DNA of 60,114 nucleotides from Phoronis australis (lineage: Eukaryota > Phoronida > Phoronidae): assembly GCA_002633005.1 (NCBI GenBank), contig NMRA01001071.1, forward strand, positions 1 to 60,114, in the 5' to 3' direction. The notes under the pieces were generated by a model. The model saw only the letters and a list, made by a program, of their open reading frames with translations. It did no database searches and was not told the origin of the DNA. The position numbers and the translations under genes are program-made. This document shows, in pieces, positions 20,903-34,614 of the stretch (position 1 is its first letter; each line of letters opens with the position of its first letter).

Positions 20903-21318
20903 TAAGAGAACTATACAGATCCGGGGCATTTTTATATATGAGACCTTTACTGTGGGGTTGCAAAAAATTGTGGGGTATATATAATGCCCCACAATTTCAG
21001 ACCTATCAGAAACTGCTCTTTGGTATGCACAGTGCCTCCACGTGTATTCTCTCAACAACTTGGTTTCATCACCACATCCTATATATAACTCTGTACAGTC
21101 TCTCCCAAAAGATGTCACTGTTATTATGATTGTCCTGCTACAGAGTGCCATATGTGACCTACATTGGTATATTGTTATGTAATGGCCATGGAGATACTTG
21201 ACCTAACACTGCAACAAGCGTCTGAGGTTTTGATTTTAGTGTTAATGGAGTTGGGGTTGAACGTCCGTTTTAGAGTTTGAGTTGAGACAAGTTTTACTTC
21301 ATTTTATTTGAAACAAGA

Positions 21319-21384
21319 ATGTTTGTGTGGAAGATGGTACATTCCAGATCTAAGTCTATGGTACATCCGATATCTAAGGCTATG
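21319..21384 (+). pseudogene. Duplicated-unit exon 1, copy 1
   Basis: Open from an ATG (MFVWKMVHSRSKS...) to a perfect donor, CTATG|GTAAGTC. Compared with copy 2 it holds an internal 24-bp imperfect tandem duplication (MVHSRSKS then MVHPISKA). The family is unknown; the segment is basic. Phase at the donor is 0, which does not join directly with the next exon-like segment, so an exon may be missing from my model. Confidence 0.3.
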
Positions 21385-22870
21385 GTAAGTCTTTCAAATT
21401 CCTTAATATTTTGATTATTAAAGTAATTGCAAATTCAGTGGTGATTATGGATGGCTAACATGCTTTTAATAGAGTCCTAGGAACTATTTCTAATGCAGAT
21501 GATGCGACCAAATACTCGCATCTGTCCCTCCTAAAATATTTCAAAATCTAACCACCCCCTTAGTATTATGAGCTGAATAAATCCTTTTACTTTAAAAACT
21601 CCAGAGAGTTGTAGATTTCTATGCTTAAAATCTCTGAGAAGAATTGCACTTCGTAAGATTTTTCAGATTCACTGTGAAATGGTGCCTTTTCTGAGAGAAT
21701 TCCGTACAAATTGGTGTCTTTTCAGTACCGATTTTTCTAAGAAAAACGTCCATTTTGTGGACTGGAACGCTACAAAAGTCCCTCTAAGATGGAACTCCTC
21801 GATCAAATAAATAAGCAATAACTGTACATGTTACAAATTCTAACAAGAAGTAGATACTGGAAAAGCAAATGTACATGCTAGCATTTACACTAAAACATAT
21901 CGTGAGGCAATTGTGTAAAATCTTTCTTAAAACTTTCGCAGTTTGGTCCGGTTCAGTCCTAAATGTCAACCAAACACTTTTCCTTAAAAAATATTTTACA
22001 CTTCAAACAAGCCTGGAAAATTAGTGACCAAAGGTATAGATATGCTGTGTTGTTTGCCTGTTCTTTAAATGTGAGTTTTTACTTAATGTAGCAAGAAACA
22101 GTGATTCGTACATGTTTTGACATTGATTCAATGTGAGTGATCTAGTATCAACCTTAGATCTTTTTTAACTCTTAAATGAGCCCTTGGAAATCAGTGACTG
22201 AAATCTCAAACTTAAAATGGGAAAATCCAGGGTAAAATAATTTACTGAAGTTATTTTGTCTAAGTTTCCAAAATATACCGGTTCTCAAATATTTACTAAC
22301 CAAGTGCCTAGAATGTGTAATCACTTAACATATTTTCTGTTGTCATTAAAATGAGGGCACAAACACCAGACCAGACCATGTGAAAAAATACTTTAAAATA
22401 TCTTTGAATTATCTTAGTAACTTTGATGTCTGCTTAAATGACTCAACAAGGGATGGAGTGGTCCAAAGGGTCTGTGTATCGATTGGTCGAGTCAATAGTC
22501 TGACAGTGCTGTAGTGGGGCGTAGGTGCATGTAGGCGCAGCCAACTACCTTTTTGCTGTTCAACATAGCGCCTACCCACCGGGAGTTATGGTATACGTGG
22601 GACGCACTAGCAGCCAACCACCTTCTTACATTTTATCGAAGCAACCACCTTTTTAATTTAACGTACATGTAGCATCTACGAGCCGTAAGTGACGGTATAG
22701 TGGGGCGTAGTCTCAATACGATAACATACGCCATCAATGCGCTACGCCGATGATAGCATCATTGATGAACTTTTCGGCGCGCGTGCAACTACCAGGCATA
22801 CATGTATGGTCGCCGAGTAATGGAATTTTTATTAATATTTCAAGATAAAGAAATAGTTATGGTGTCACGT

Positions 22871-23098
22871 CCATAGGTGAATAAAGAGGGGGGGAGGGGT
22901 GGCGAAGGGCCCTGAGGACACACCCCACGGGCGACTGAAAGTCGCTGCCAGCTTATCGTTTCTGGGCGTTACGTTCTTATTTTCCTTTATAATTGTGCTT
23001 GGGCCCCCTTCAGAGACCACTTGGAATGCACGCGAACCTTTGCTTTTGAAAATGTGCTGTTTGACCCTTTTTCTCCTACATCTAAGATCCGCCACTGC
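22871..23098 (-). mobile_element. hAT-like MITE or solo end
   Basis: On the minus strand it begins GCAGTGGCGGATCTTAG near 23098, then about 225 bp ends at a CT-rich run near 22885. The opposite end (CCATAGGTG) is not a clear inverted copy. It is absent from copy 2 of the duplicated unit, whose sequence runs on near 28715, so it inserted after the duplication or was lost with flanking DNA. Confidence 0.5.
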
Positions 23099-23625
23099 AG
23101 ACTCTATGTAAATACCTACTCATGAGTCAAAATATATGCCCACATGTTTGTGAGTTAGGTTTTGCGAGTTCATTGCACTTTTAAATTCAGCGCTCAAAGC
23201 GACACGAAAGACTTTGGGTGCCTACTTACCTCTTATTTTATCACTACAGCACTATAAAATTAAGGGGAATTTTATCTGTCGTTACCAACTCAGTAGTTAC
23301 CTAGAATATTTTGCAACATCAAACTAAGTATTCGTATCTTGTTCAGGTTGTTTTTCATTGAATAACCACAATTTCACGAAAGAGAGCTTTGCCTGCTTTA
23401 CAGAGCTCTACGGAATTTTGAAACATGGATAAAATGGTGTAAAATTAACCGAAATCCTGAAGACATTTAACTCCGTAGATTACGGAATAATGTAAAAAAA
23501 CTATTAAGAAGTTTTCTATTCCGACTATTGACTCTTCGGGCTATAGATCCTACTGTTTTCGGACTAAAGACCCTTTGGACTATAGACAGCATTTCATTTC
23601 TATTGACAGTTTTGATTTTTTCCAG

Positions 23626-23676
23626 ATGAGAATGTTGTAACCCCTTTCAGTTCAAGTGACAAAGACACAGATGAAG
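23626..23676 (+). pseudogene. Duplicated-unit acidic exon, copy 1 (donor lost)
   Basis: Follows TTTTTTCCAG and reads DENVVTPFSSSDKDTDE in phase 1. Where copy 2 has GATGAAG|GTAGAA, copy 1 has GATGAAGATAGAA, so the donor GT is gone. Confidence 0.35.
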
Positions 23677-24173
23677 ATAGAAGTTGGTGCTTGTTTTCTG
23701 AGAGTAAGGAAACATGCAACTTCACATGGGTGAGATGAGAAGGGGTGTGAGTTTCATATAAATGAAGTATTATGGGAAATATAGATATACATTTTCTTAG
23801 ATTCTACACATTTCTGCAAGGTTTCCGCTATTTTATTTTTTAAACTCATGAGTGCGAGGTCATAATTAATGGCTACTTTGATTTTAATTCGTTCATAAGG
23901 TAACTATAGAGACATTTTGATCCTTATTCCATCAGCATAGAGCCTCTTTTTCAGACATACATCAACGAGCATATTGCACATTTCGTTATTTGCAACAGTT
24001 TTCTTCCTAACATATTTATTGTTAACTAGTTGAACCATTTAATGTAGCAGAATAACTTAAAAACTTTCAAACTCGTGTTAATGGAAATTTAGAAGACAGC
24101 TTTAAATAAGCCAAACAAATGAATGCAAATGTAAAGTTGCAGCATAGATCACTGCATTTATAATTTGTTTCAG

Positions 24174-24259
24174 ATGAAGAAGCGATGGATGCCGTTTACG
24201 TCACAAGGTGTTCAGTTCTGCTAAAATAATCAAGAATTTTCTGATAGATCGTCTGAAAG
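24174..24259 (+). pseudogene. Duplicated-unit basic exon, copy 1 (frameshifted)
   Basis: Lies between TTTGTTTCAG and CTGAAAG|GTATGT. It is 86 nt against 88 in copy 2. A deletion near the start shifts the frame to a TAA stop after about 18 codons. Confidence 0.4.
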
Positions 24260-25317
24260 GTATGTCACGTAATTAAAATTACTTGTTTTTCAAATTTCAT
24301 CACACAATATCTTTGTAAATTCAAAATTTATTTCTTGCTGATGTCAAACATATGGTAATACCATTTCAGTTATAGTTTCTATATTGTTTTGTGATGTCTA
24401 TACGAAATGTGCTGAGATGGGGTTGGTTGAAGGACCTTTGATAGTCTCTAGTGCAAAGGAACTTTCGTTCGAAGGACTGTCAGTCTGAAAGTGATCTGGG
24501 TTATGGCATTACAACAGAGCTTATAGAAGACTGCTGTTTTAGTACATTTAAGCACAATTAAGAATTATTATGAATGCAAATGATAACGACTTTGTTTTGA
24601 AGATGCACGCCTCTTTCGTCATTTTTCTTTTGTCATCCTATCACGGTCATGGCAATATGGTTACCTGGCACTCTTTCATGCCTGCTAATCAGGTTTACTG
24701 CAAGATGTAATGCTCAGTGGACCAATTAGACCAATGGCCCTTCCGACCAAAGACACTTCAGAAAATCAAAAGGAAGGCAGACTCGGTTTTGACTTATCAC
24801 CAAATACAAAAACATCTTTACTATCCAGGAACAAAATAACAGCCTGTAACTCTCGACAACTCTGAAAAGTTCGGGAAAATTTGACACTCTTCATAGTCAG
24901 TTAAACGGCCAAGCGCGACCTACGCCTTAGAGAATTTTATGGCAACTGTGTGAAAAGTCCACCCACCAAGGACCAAAATGCGAGATAGGGGTGCAAGTTT
25001 TTAGTAATTACAGCTCTTTCAAGATTGATCCCAATGATGCATGAGCAGATGACAGGAGCAGGATTGGTTGAAATCATTAAAAGATGGTTTAGTTTCCTTT
25101 TTAAGTGAAGTCAAATTTTCACAAACAAACAAAGCACAATTTTTCAGGTTAACACTCTTTAGAATAAAGGTCCTTTGGTCTTGAGACCAAAAACCTATAA
25201 AAAGGCCATTGCTCCTAAAACGTCTTTCCGACTAACTCCCCTTTGGACTATTAACCTGCAGGGATGCTAAAGGGGACACACCTAACAGATTTGAACTACA
25301 AAGAAATCACAAAAGTA

Positions 25318-25340
25318 TTGTTATTATTATTATTATAATT
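25318..25340 (+). repeat. (ATT)n microsatellite
   Basis: Short TTA/ATT run that is shortened at the equivalent place in copy 2 (about 35588). Confidence 0.8.
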
Positions 25341-25875
25341 GTTAATGTTATATTATTGTTTGTGTAAAATAGTGTATTTTAGTAAGAATGTAAGATCCGT
25401 GTCTATGGTCTAAAGCTCCAGTGTTACCTCCAATCCTTAGTGCGACAACAAAAATGGTTGCTCTAATGTGCAAACCTCATAGCTAAATACATGCTCCACT
25501 GATGACAAATAGTTCATCATGTGAACAAGACATACGCGTAAAGTATAACTAAAGATTCCATAACTAAATATATACCTCACAGGAATGATAGCTTTTGCAA
25601 TGTGTGCAAGGATACCTGCCAAATGATAATAGTTCTACTCTAAGTAAATTGTGAAAAGTGTAAAAAATGAAACTAAGTAGATACCTGTCAGGCCTAAGTT
25701 TAATAAAATGTGCAAAAAATGTCTGTAATTCCCTAAAATTAGGTCTTAGACACTAACAAAAGCTGTTTTATGAGAGCTTTCACAATGCATTTATTATAGA
25801 AAAGAACATCTTGCCCAACCTTCAAACTTTTATCATAGCAAAATGTGTGTTTAAAAACCTCAATTGTATTTTCAG

Positions 25876-26080
25876 GCGATACACTGAATTAATGTCAACA
25901 AGAGTATGAAGTCTGGAAACTTTTAAGATAAAGGAAAATTTTCCAAACTTTGCCATGATGCTGAGAGTGATGATGACTATAATACAGACTCCATGGAGGT
26001 GGGAAAAGAGTCATTGGGATCTGCTTGTGATGCCCAAAGTGATGATAGCAGGACATTTGATAATGGCGTAGCGAAGTAAC
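25876..26080 (+). pseudogene. Duplicated-unit last exon and acidic tail, copy 1
   Basis: After TATTTTCAG the phase set by the preceding exon reads RYTELMSTRV and stops. A different frame in the same stretch is acidic (DAESDDDYNTDSMEVG, then DAQSDDSRTFDNG) and is also open in copy 2 (DAENDDDNTTISMEVG). Conservation of the acidic frame in both copies suggests that it may be the true coding frame and that the exon joins are not fully understood. Confidence 0.3.
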
Positions 26081-26959
26081 CAGGATTTGTCCTTACTAGT
26101 GATAGTGAAAATGAATATTTCAATTATGTTTTTTGTGCTATATTGTGCCACCTTCGTTCCCTAGGGTCTTCATCATCACAATCATCACTTCAACCACAGC
26201 CTTTCAGAACATGAGTTTTGTTAATTAGACAAACAGGCAAATTTCATTGCAGTTTTTGCAGTTTAAACATCTTTAAAAATAACTGCTTTGAGTTATTGAG
26301 AATTGTAGTCACTATGTACAAGAAATTTTGTATGAAGAAGCAAACATCATTTAATCTAAAACTGTCAATTTTTTTTTAATTACATTTTTAGCAGTAATTG
26401 TTACTAAGATGGTCGGTGACTGGAAGTCTGCTAAGATGCGTAAGATGAAACTGTTTGTACATGCATATCAAAAGCATTGTTCCTATGGATGTATATATAT
26501 CCTCTATATTTGGTGCCCATTACTTGATTTTAAAGATAATTATGGTATTCATAGTCCACTATGTGCAAGATCAATAAATGATTAAATGTTCATCTGTGAG
26601 AGTTTTTGTTGGCGAATTAAGCAAAAATGTTATTCAAAATGGTGTCAACATATTTGTAGAAGTGTATTTTTATCAAAGGTATCAACTTACACCGTAGAGT
26701 CTGACACAGATAGCGTCATCTGCTCACATTTCAGAATAATAAACATATAAAAACATCATACAGTTCTAAGTTTGAAAGTGGTAAAATCTGTTGTGGACGC
26801 ATACATGTTATTAAAGGGGTCTTTGGAGGAGTGTATTTTGGCACATAAAGACTTTAACCGAATGTGACACATATATACATGTAGTTGCGGGGCATGTATA
26901 TTGGGTAGATTGTAAGAACAATGGAAAACCGGGATGTATAATGTAGTAGGCATATATAT

Positions 26960-27140
26960 AATGGGACATATAAAGTTGTGGGCTATATATTTTATACGCC
27001 TAACGGGACATATATACTTGCGGGCTATATATTGTAATGGGGCATATACCTAGTGAGGTATATATAGTTGCGGGATATATATTGTTACGGGGTATATACC
27101 CAATGGGGCATATATAGTTGCGGGCTATATATTTTATATA
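26960..27140 (+). repeat. 50-bp-period minisatellite
   Basis: Units starting TTGCGGGCTATATATTGT at about 27018, 27068 and 27118, with a shorter, more diverged unit from about 26978. Each pairs GGGGCATATA with TATATAGTTGCGG. The array lies exactly between the two copies of the long duplication and is followed by a (TA)n run at 27216-27242. Confidence 0.75.
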
Positions 27141-27585
27141 TACCCCGGAACAAGGTCTCAAAATTTTACCCCACTTCAAGGTTTCAAATAATAACCCCAC
27201 ATCTGCATATAAACATGTATATATATATATATATATATATACATATTGTGGGGTATATATAATGCCCCACAATTTCAGACCTATCAGAAACTGTTATTTG
27301 ACATGCACAGTTTCTCCACGTGTCTTTTCTCAACAACTTGGTTTCATAAGAACATCCTATATATACATGTAACTCTGGTCACGCTCTCCCAAAACATATC
27401 ACTGTTATTATGAGTGCCGTGCTCCAGACTGCCATATGTGACCTACATTGGTACAGCGTTATGTAATGGCCATACAGGATATTAAATTACTTGACCTTCC
27501 ACTGTAACAAGCCTCTGAGGTTTTGATTTTAGTGTTTTAGAGTTGGAGTTGAGACAAGTTTTACTTCGTTTTATCTGCAACGAGT

Positions 27586-27627
27586 ATGTTTGTGCAGAAG
27601 ATGGTACATTCAAGATCTAAGTCTATG
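27586..27627 (+). CDS. Duplicated-unit exon 1, copy 2
   Basis: ATG to donor CTATG|GTAAGTC, reading MFVQKMVHSRSKSM. It lacks the 24-bp internal duplication of copy 1 and so probably shows the ancestral form. Unknown family; low confidence because the segment is only 14 codons. Confidence 0.25.
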
Positions 27628-29035
27628 GTAAGTCTTTCAATATTTGATTATTTACATGTAAGTTATTGCAAAAAGTTGGCATGTTATGATGGATGGCAGG
27701 TTCCTAGAAACTATTTCTAATGCAGAAGATGCGGCCAAATACTCACATCTGTCCTTCCTGAAAACATTTCAAAATCTAACCACCCCTTTATTATGAGCTG
27801 AAGAATTCCTTTTACTATAAAACTCCAAAGAGTTTTAGATTACTATGCTTTATATCGCTGAGAACAATAATTGTACTTAGTAAGATTTTCCAGATTCACT
27901 GCGATATAGTGCTTTTTCTGAGAGAATTCCTTACAAATGGGTGCCCTTTCAGTAGCAATATTCTTACGAAATTCGTCCATTTTATGGACTGGAACGCTAC
28001 AAAAGGCACTCTAAGATGGAATCCCTGTATCAAATAAATGAGCAATAATTAGGCATGCATGTAACAAATTCTAATAAGAAGCAAATCGGCATATGTACAT
28101 ACTAGCATTTACACTAAAGCATATCTTGAAGCATTGAGTTAAATCGCTAATAAAACTTTTACACTTTGATCTGATTCAATTCTACATGCCAAGCACAAAC
28201 TTTTCCTTAAAAAATATTTTACACTTCAAACAAGCCTGGAAAATTAGCAACCAAAGGTATAGATATGCTGTGTTGCTTGCCCAGTTCTTTAAATGTGGGT
28301 ATCTTCTTAGTGTTGCATGAAACACTTCATGTTTTCACATTGATTCAATGTGAGTGATCTAGTATCAACCTTAGATCATTTTCAACCCTTAAATGAACTC
28401 TTTGAAATCAGTGACTGAAAACCAAATCTCAAACTTGAAACGGGAAATTCCAGGGTAAAATAATTTACTGAAGTTATTTTCTCTGGGTTGCCAAAATATA
28501 CAGGCTCTCAAATCTTTACTAACTATGTGCCTAGAATGTGTTTTCACTAAACATATTTTCTGTTGTCATTAAAAGGACGGCATAAACACCAGACTAGAAC
28601 ATGAGAAAAAATACTTAACAATACCTTTGAATTCTCTTAGTAACTTTGATGTCCGCTTAATAGACTCAATAATAATGGTTGGTCCAAAGGTTCTGTGGCT
28701 CGATTGGTCAATACTCCGAAGAGTTAAGGGGAACTTCATCTTACGTTACCAACTCGATAGTCACCAAGAACAATTTGCAACATTAAACTAAGTGGTCGTA
28801 GCTTGTTAAGCTTTACGGAATTTTGAAAGATGCAGAATATGATGTAAAATTAACTGAAATCTTGAAGACATTTAATTCTGTAGATTACGGAATAATGTAA
28901 AAAAAACTATTATTAGACAAGTTTTCTGTTCCGACTATTGACTTTTCGGACGATAGATCCCATTGTTTTCGGACTATAGACCCCTTGGACAATAGACAGC
29001 ATTTCATTTCTATTGACAGTTTTGATTTTTTTCAG

Positions 29036-29080
29036 ATGAGAATGTCGTCAATCTATTCAGTGACAATGATACAGATGAAG
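29036..29080 (+). CDS. Duplicated-unit acidic exon, copy 2
   Basis: 45 nt between TTTTTTTCAG and GATGAAG|GTAGAA, phase 1 in and out, reading DENVVNLFSDNDTDE. It joins in phase to the exon at 29581 (split codon G|AT, Asp). Unknown family. Confidence 0.35.
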
Positions 29081-29580
29081 GTAGAATTAAGTGCTTGTTT
29101 CTCAGAGTATGGAAACATGCAACTTCACATGGTTGAGTTATGAAGGTGGTGTGAGTTTGAAATAAATAAAGTATTATGGAAAATATACTTAAAAATTTTC
29201 GCAGATTCTACAAATTGTCGGTTTCTGTAATTTTATGTTCTTGAACTCGTGAGTTCGAGGTCCTAATGAATCACTACTTTGATTTAATACTTTCATAAGG
29301 TAACTGCAGAGTCATTTTGATTCTTATTCCGCTAGCATACAGCCTGTTTTTCAGACTTAATCAAGTAGCATTGTAAAACATTGCACATTTCGTTAATTGC
29401 AACAGTTGGCTTCCCAACATATTTATTGTTAACTAGTTGAACCATTTAATGTAGCAGAATAACTTAAAAACTTTCAAACTCATGTTAATGGAAATTTAGA
29501 AGACAGATTTCAGTCCGCCAAACAAATGAAAACAAACGTAAAATTCCAGCATTGATCACTGCATTTATAATTTGTTTCAG

Positions 29581-29668
29581 ATGAAGAAATGAGGAGATGC
29601 CGTTTTCGTCACAAGGTGTTCAGTTCTACTAAAATAGCCAAGAACTTTTCTGATAGATCGTCTGGAAG
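29581..29668 (+). CDS. Duplicated-unit basic exon, copy 2 (intact)
   Basis: 88 nt between a strong acceptor (TTTGTTTCAG) and GGAAG|GTATTTC, fully open in the phase set by the previous exon: DEEMRRCRFRHKVFSS then TKIAKNFSDRSSG. The acidic exon followed by this Arg/Lys-rich exon looks like part of a nuclear or DNA-binding protein, but no family is recognised. Copy 1 is frameshifted. Confidence 0.4.
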
Positions 29669-32600
29669 GTATTTCATGTAACTAAAATTTCTTGTTTTTC
29701 AAATTTTACCATGAAATGTCTATTTTAATTCAAAATTTATTTCTTGGTGATGCCAAGGATACGGTAATACCTGTTCAGCTATTATTTCTTCATTGTTTTG
29801 TGATGTCTATATGAGATGTGAGATGTGCTGAGATGGGGTTGGTCGATCCCGTATTCCTAAGGACCTTTGATAGTCTCCAAAGCAAAGGAATTTTAGTTCG
29901 AAAGACTTCTAGTCTGAAAGTGAGTTGGGTGATGACACTGCATCAGAGCTTATAGAAGACTGCTGTTTTAATACATTTGAGCACAATTAAGAATTATTAT
30001 GAATGCAAATGTAAAGACTTTGTTTTGAAAATGCAGGGTTCTTTCGGGAATTTTTCTTGCCAACCTAGCCCTGCCACCCACCAATCGTGGTCATGGCGAT
30101 ATAGTTACCTTACACTTTTTCATGCCTGTTAATCCAGTGCCGTGGCAACCGACATAGGCGTGGTGCCGCGGACAGTCGAGAAAAGAAAGACTGCGAAAAA
30201 CCGATAAGAGAGAAAATTCAAGAGAACATTAAACAAACCTGCATCAGTGCATGGATTACCTTTTGAGGACCCTGGCCAGGACACTGTCGTTATGGTCTTC
30301 GTTTTTGCATCACAGGTCGTCTAAACGCACACATGTATTTCGAAAAATCGAGAAAATTTGTAAAGCGAAGCTTTTGAGGGGCGTACTAATTTACTAGATG
30401 TTTAAATTCAATAAGTCAATTTTGCGAATGCAAAACTATATTTTTCTAGAGGCCCCGCTCTGGCAAGGGTTAACGGAGACAACTTTCGATTTATTTTTTT
30501 CTCGAAACTGTATATTACTTGAGAAAAAAATGACGACCTGACAGATAACAACAACTGTTGCGCATTTGAAAATATAGGTATTTTCATATTTAGGGGCCCC
30601 GCCCTTGAAGGAGGCCATTTATGACATTCAAGTGGCCACCTTTTTGTGTTTTTCTTGACAAATTCTTACTTGGCCGCTCACGGAGAGAGGGCCCAATGTT
30701 GGAATCGATTACCTCTATTTTACTATTTTTTTGTGAAATCGTGATTTCATTTTGAAGGAGGTCACTCCCTGCATAGTTTTGGGACCACACGGGGGTGTAA
30801 TGAACTGTCACTTTTTCCTCAGCTTAATGATGTTTAGCCTTTCAACTTTAGGTGTCCCATTTCAGTCGGTCCTTCTCTCGGTGGAGTAGTTCGGGGTAAA
30901 TTTCCCTTTGTCCATCTATATACATATATATCTGCGCGGTCAGGACAAGTGTACACAGGGACTATATCTGCGCGTGCACGACAGGCGTACACAATCAATT
31001 ACAGTTGATAAAGTTTATTACAAATGACTTTTTAAAATAGATTAATTTCGACTGTTTCTAAGAATGGTATGACATGTTATAAGATGTTGATAAGAATTAA
31101 TATTAACGAATGGTGTAATATAAGATCTAAGTTTTTTCATCAGCCCTAGTAATTTATACGAATTCTTGTCACTGATCAAAAACGATCCTAATCAGATTCA
31201 TATATGTGAGCGATGATCAGTCTCATCAGAATTCATATCAACCAAAATGGAGGTGCAAGATTTTTACACAAGCATAACTTTTTCTAAGTTTAGAAAATAT
31301 GATTAAGGCAGTGAAGAAGACGAAGGTACAAGCTCATTAAGATTGACGGTAAATACACATGTACATGTATAAGGGGCAAAACCTAACCTTTGAACTAGCA
31401 AGGAGCAATGTATGATGCATACAGAAGTATGCAACAGTCAGGACAAGGACTTCTGTGTGCATCCTGAGGGGCGCACTTGTAGTTAGGATGGAGGGAGATT
31501 TGTATCGTGCAGAACGGAGTGGAGGAGGGGGAAAGGAGAGGCGACACAATAATTCGTGATGATCGGCACTAAACATTTTAGCATCAGAAATATTACATAG
31601 ATTCATTCAAGTAAGTCAGGCAAACGCATTTTAATTAATAATCCACTGGTGCCACCTGCCGCCCCGAAGCGTTGTACCAGGTTCCAGTTCAATCCCGTCC
31701 TGCAGCCATTCTATTATTGCTTATGAATTTCTGTAATTAGACACCAGTGCCCTAAAGTCATGAACATAAGCATAATAAGCAACTGATGGTCATACTACCC
31801 AATGTCCGTTAGCAACTGCTCATGTGATGTTATAGACATATATCAGCCTTCACAAATATAAGTGTTTTACAAATCTTAATCCTTACTTGTTTCCGTAAGC
31901 AGAGTTTTGAAATGGTCGCTGATGTCGCCGGCCATTTTGAATGAGGCCCTAAAGTCGTGACTGTTTCGTTTAGACGGAAATGCACGACGTAAGACCACAC
32001 AAATCAACTACAGTGCTTACAGGTACTCCAGGCGACATAGAAGCGTATTGCATTGTTTATTAATTCAGTTTCAATTGAAATAAATTGTTATATGTGTGCA
32101 CCCAACTTTGAAGTGCACAGAGATTGTTCACGTAAAACGCTAAGAACCCAGCATAAATTATCTCTCTGTATTTTATTGCTTTGGCCTTACAAAACTTGAT
32201 CGACCCTGGGACTTTTTGATAATTGTTCAAGCTACCCCTGGAGCATGTGTTTGAGAAAATCCGGACAATGAATATTTTCGAAAATATATCCTGCATGCTA
32301 TGAACAGTCCCACTAAATAAGATTGGTCCTAACCCCGGTCGTCAATGCACAAAAAGTAGATTAGTGAAATATTCTATTTTTAAGATACATTTGAAGAAAG
32401 AAGCCACTCACTCACTGTTTATTGTGAATACCAACACGTCCGGGTATTCGTTTGACGTTCGTAAGCAGACGAACGCTGGAAATTTCAACACCAGATATCG
32501 AGGGACCGCACAGAAGAGGAAACAATATTCTTCACGACTTTATGGCACTCACGTCTGTAGGACCTCTGACGGTACATCACGTTTCGTCTCTTATAGTTGC

Positions 32601-33019
32601 TAAACGTAAATTGAAACATAAGAACGTTCTAGAAACCATGTGTAGTTAGTTGTTGTAACAATAAGGGGGTTACATATATCAAACTTGACGAATATCAGTG
32701 GCGTTGGCGCATTGAATTTTGGAAATAAATGCTGAATGACGTCAATATGAACATATGTCTTAACACGCTACGCAATATTGCCACAAGTCAAACTTTAATA
32801 ATTGTGCTAAAACTAATGACTGCCTAAAGGTATTTCAATAAACACAATATACATTCATTGACTGGCCTTGTTGCATTACAAGCTTCAAGGTGTAAGACAT
32901 ATCAAATCCAAATGGAAAACATATTCTATAAAGAGTTCGTCTAACCCACTTGTTAGACAAAGTACAGGCTCTATTTCATATTTTTAATTGTACTAATTGT
33001 CGTAGCTCGCTACATAAAT

Positions 33020-33240
33020 ATAAACAATCTAAATCCGTGGCCATGACCATAATGTAGAATAGTGCACCAAATATATAGACACTCTAAATTCATGGTCATG
33101 ACCATCAATACAGAATTGCGGTATACAGGTAGACACTCTATATCCATGGTCATAACCATAAATATAGAATAACGTGCTACATATTTAGACAATCTAAATC
33201 CATGGTCATAACCATAATATAGAATTGCGCGCTAAGCCCT
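33020..33240 (+). repeat. 55-bp tandem repeat with palindromic core
   Basis: Four units with TCTAAATCC-like starts at 33028, 33083, 33137 and 33193 (spacings 55, 54, 56). Each carries CATGGTCATGACCAT or a one-base variant; ATGGTCATGACCAT is a perfect 14-bp palindrome. The Met/Thr-rich frame over it is a by-product of the repeat. Confidence 0.8.
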
Positions 33241-34614
33241 GTATGTAAATCCGACACTGCCAATTTTTTAAGAGGGAAGTTGAGATTCCAAATTCATCAA
33301 TAAACACAAAACATTCTTGCACAGCACAGCCATTCTACCTAACCAACCAAAAATGTTTTAAAATACAGTATGATTGCCGCCATCGAAAGGGTGGAATTTT
33401 GACGAACGTGAAGACCTCTACTTGTGAATTACACAAAAGGACAATTTACGATGGTTAGTTATAAAATAATGATACTGTTTCCCGTAGTATCACAAGAATA
33501 GAATCTCTTTTGAACATGGTCACTATGAGTTGTTTGTAAGGAATTCCCACTTGCGGAAAACATTGCTGTCTAGGCTACTATTTGTGATGAACGCGTACAT
33601 GTCGAAAGGGGTAGTCAAAGAACTCTCGCAATCATTAACAAAGATTTCAACGTTTACATCGTGAACCGTTATAGGTACCTTTGAAAATACACCTTAATAC
33701 GAAAAACCCATCTCCCGTATTCCCCCGGTTACCCGTCAAAAGTCTGCGAGCATGCATGCGGAAATTGCGCATAACATTCCTGCTTGATAAACAAATTCGT
33801 TGATTTCTGATTTACTTGCTTATGTATCTACAATTATCGATAGATTCATAGATGATTTTTGACAATTAGAAGCTAATCTTGTAAGAATTGATGATAATTC
33901 AGTGAATTTAATTGCTGTCTGAAGTTGGAAAAACTCTGTAATCCGATCCCCAAACAGTAAAGAACACTTAGACGATTTTTGCATATCTAAAATAACTCTC
34001 AAAGACATTGATGAAATCCGTACACACAAACCATAGAAAGAAAAAAAAACGTTTTAAAATCCTCAAATAAATAAAATTAAACTCATTTCTCGGAAAGGTT
34101 GTCTTCGCAGTTCCTTGGTGTTTTTTCTAATAGTATTGAGTAATGAATTTTTGTCCTTCAAAACTGAATTGATTGCTTTTCCTCAGCCACCAGAAACTGA
34201 ACTACCTGTCGTGTTTCAACTAAGGATTTTGAAACAGTCCCAAAGGCACTATACCAGGGACTTTGGGGCCTCACCTTTTCAAAAAAAAACTCTTTCAAAG
34301 AATGACCATAATTAAATAAAGTTTTTCCGAAACTGGATCACAACAAAATGAATCTTGACCTTAGAACGAGCGCAGACGGCCGGTGCGAGCTAAGCTGCCT
34401 GTCTCAAGTGAATCTTAGTTGTGCTGACCAGCACCTAGCTTTAGTTCATCGAAAATTTTGTATTTTCACACTGGTAGATCTCAGCTATAGCTAGTTGAGG
34501 CAGCTCCTCGCTACCAGTCAGTACTAGGCCCATTCTTACTTTTCGCGTTGGTTCACACTTACACAACTCAGTCTTAATGGCTGGATCCCCGGATTGCCGT
34601 CCCACAGGCGGATC

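Larger units (their letters stand above)
20965..26845 (+). repeat. Long direct duplication, copy 1
   Basis: Begins with GTGGGGTATATATAATGCCC and aligns nearly end to end with 27240-36880 once the insertion at 30135-34916 is removed. It carries plus-strand exon-like segments (21319-21384, 23626-23676, 24174-24259, 25876-25909) that are damaged relative to copy 2, and a hAT-like MITE (22871-23098). It sits between locus 1 and locus 2 of the secreted-protein family. Confidence 0.8.

Noticed and set aside
20658-21151. Ile/Tyr-rich minus-strand frames
   Set aside because: They translate the CA/TA microsatellite and run out of frame through the signal-peptide exon, whose real frame starts at 20755.
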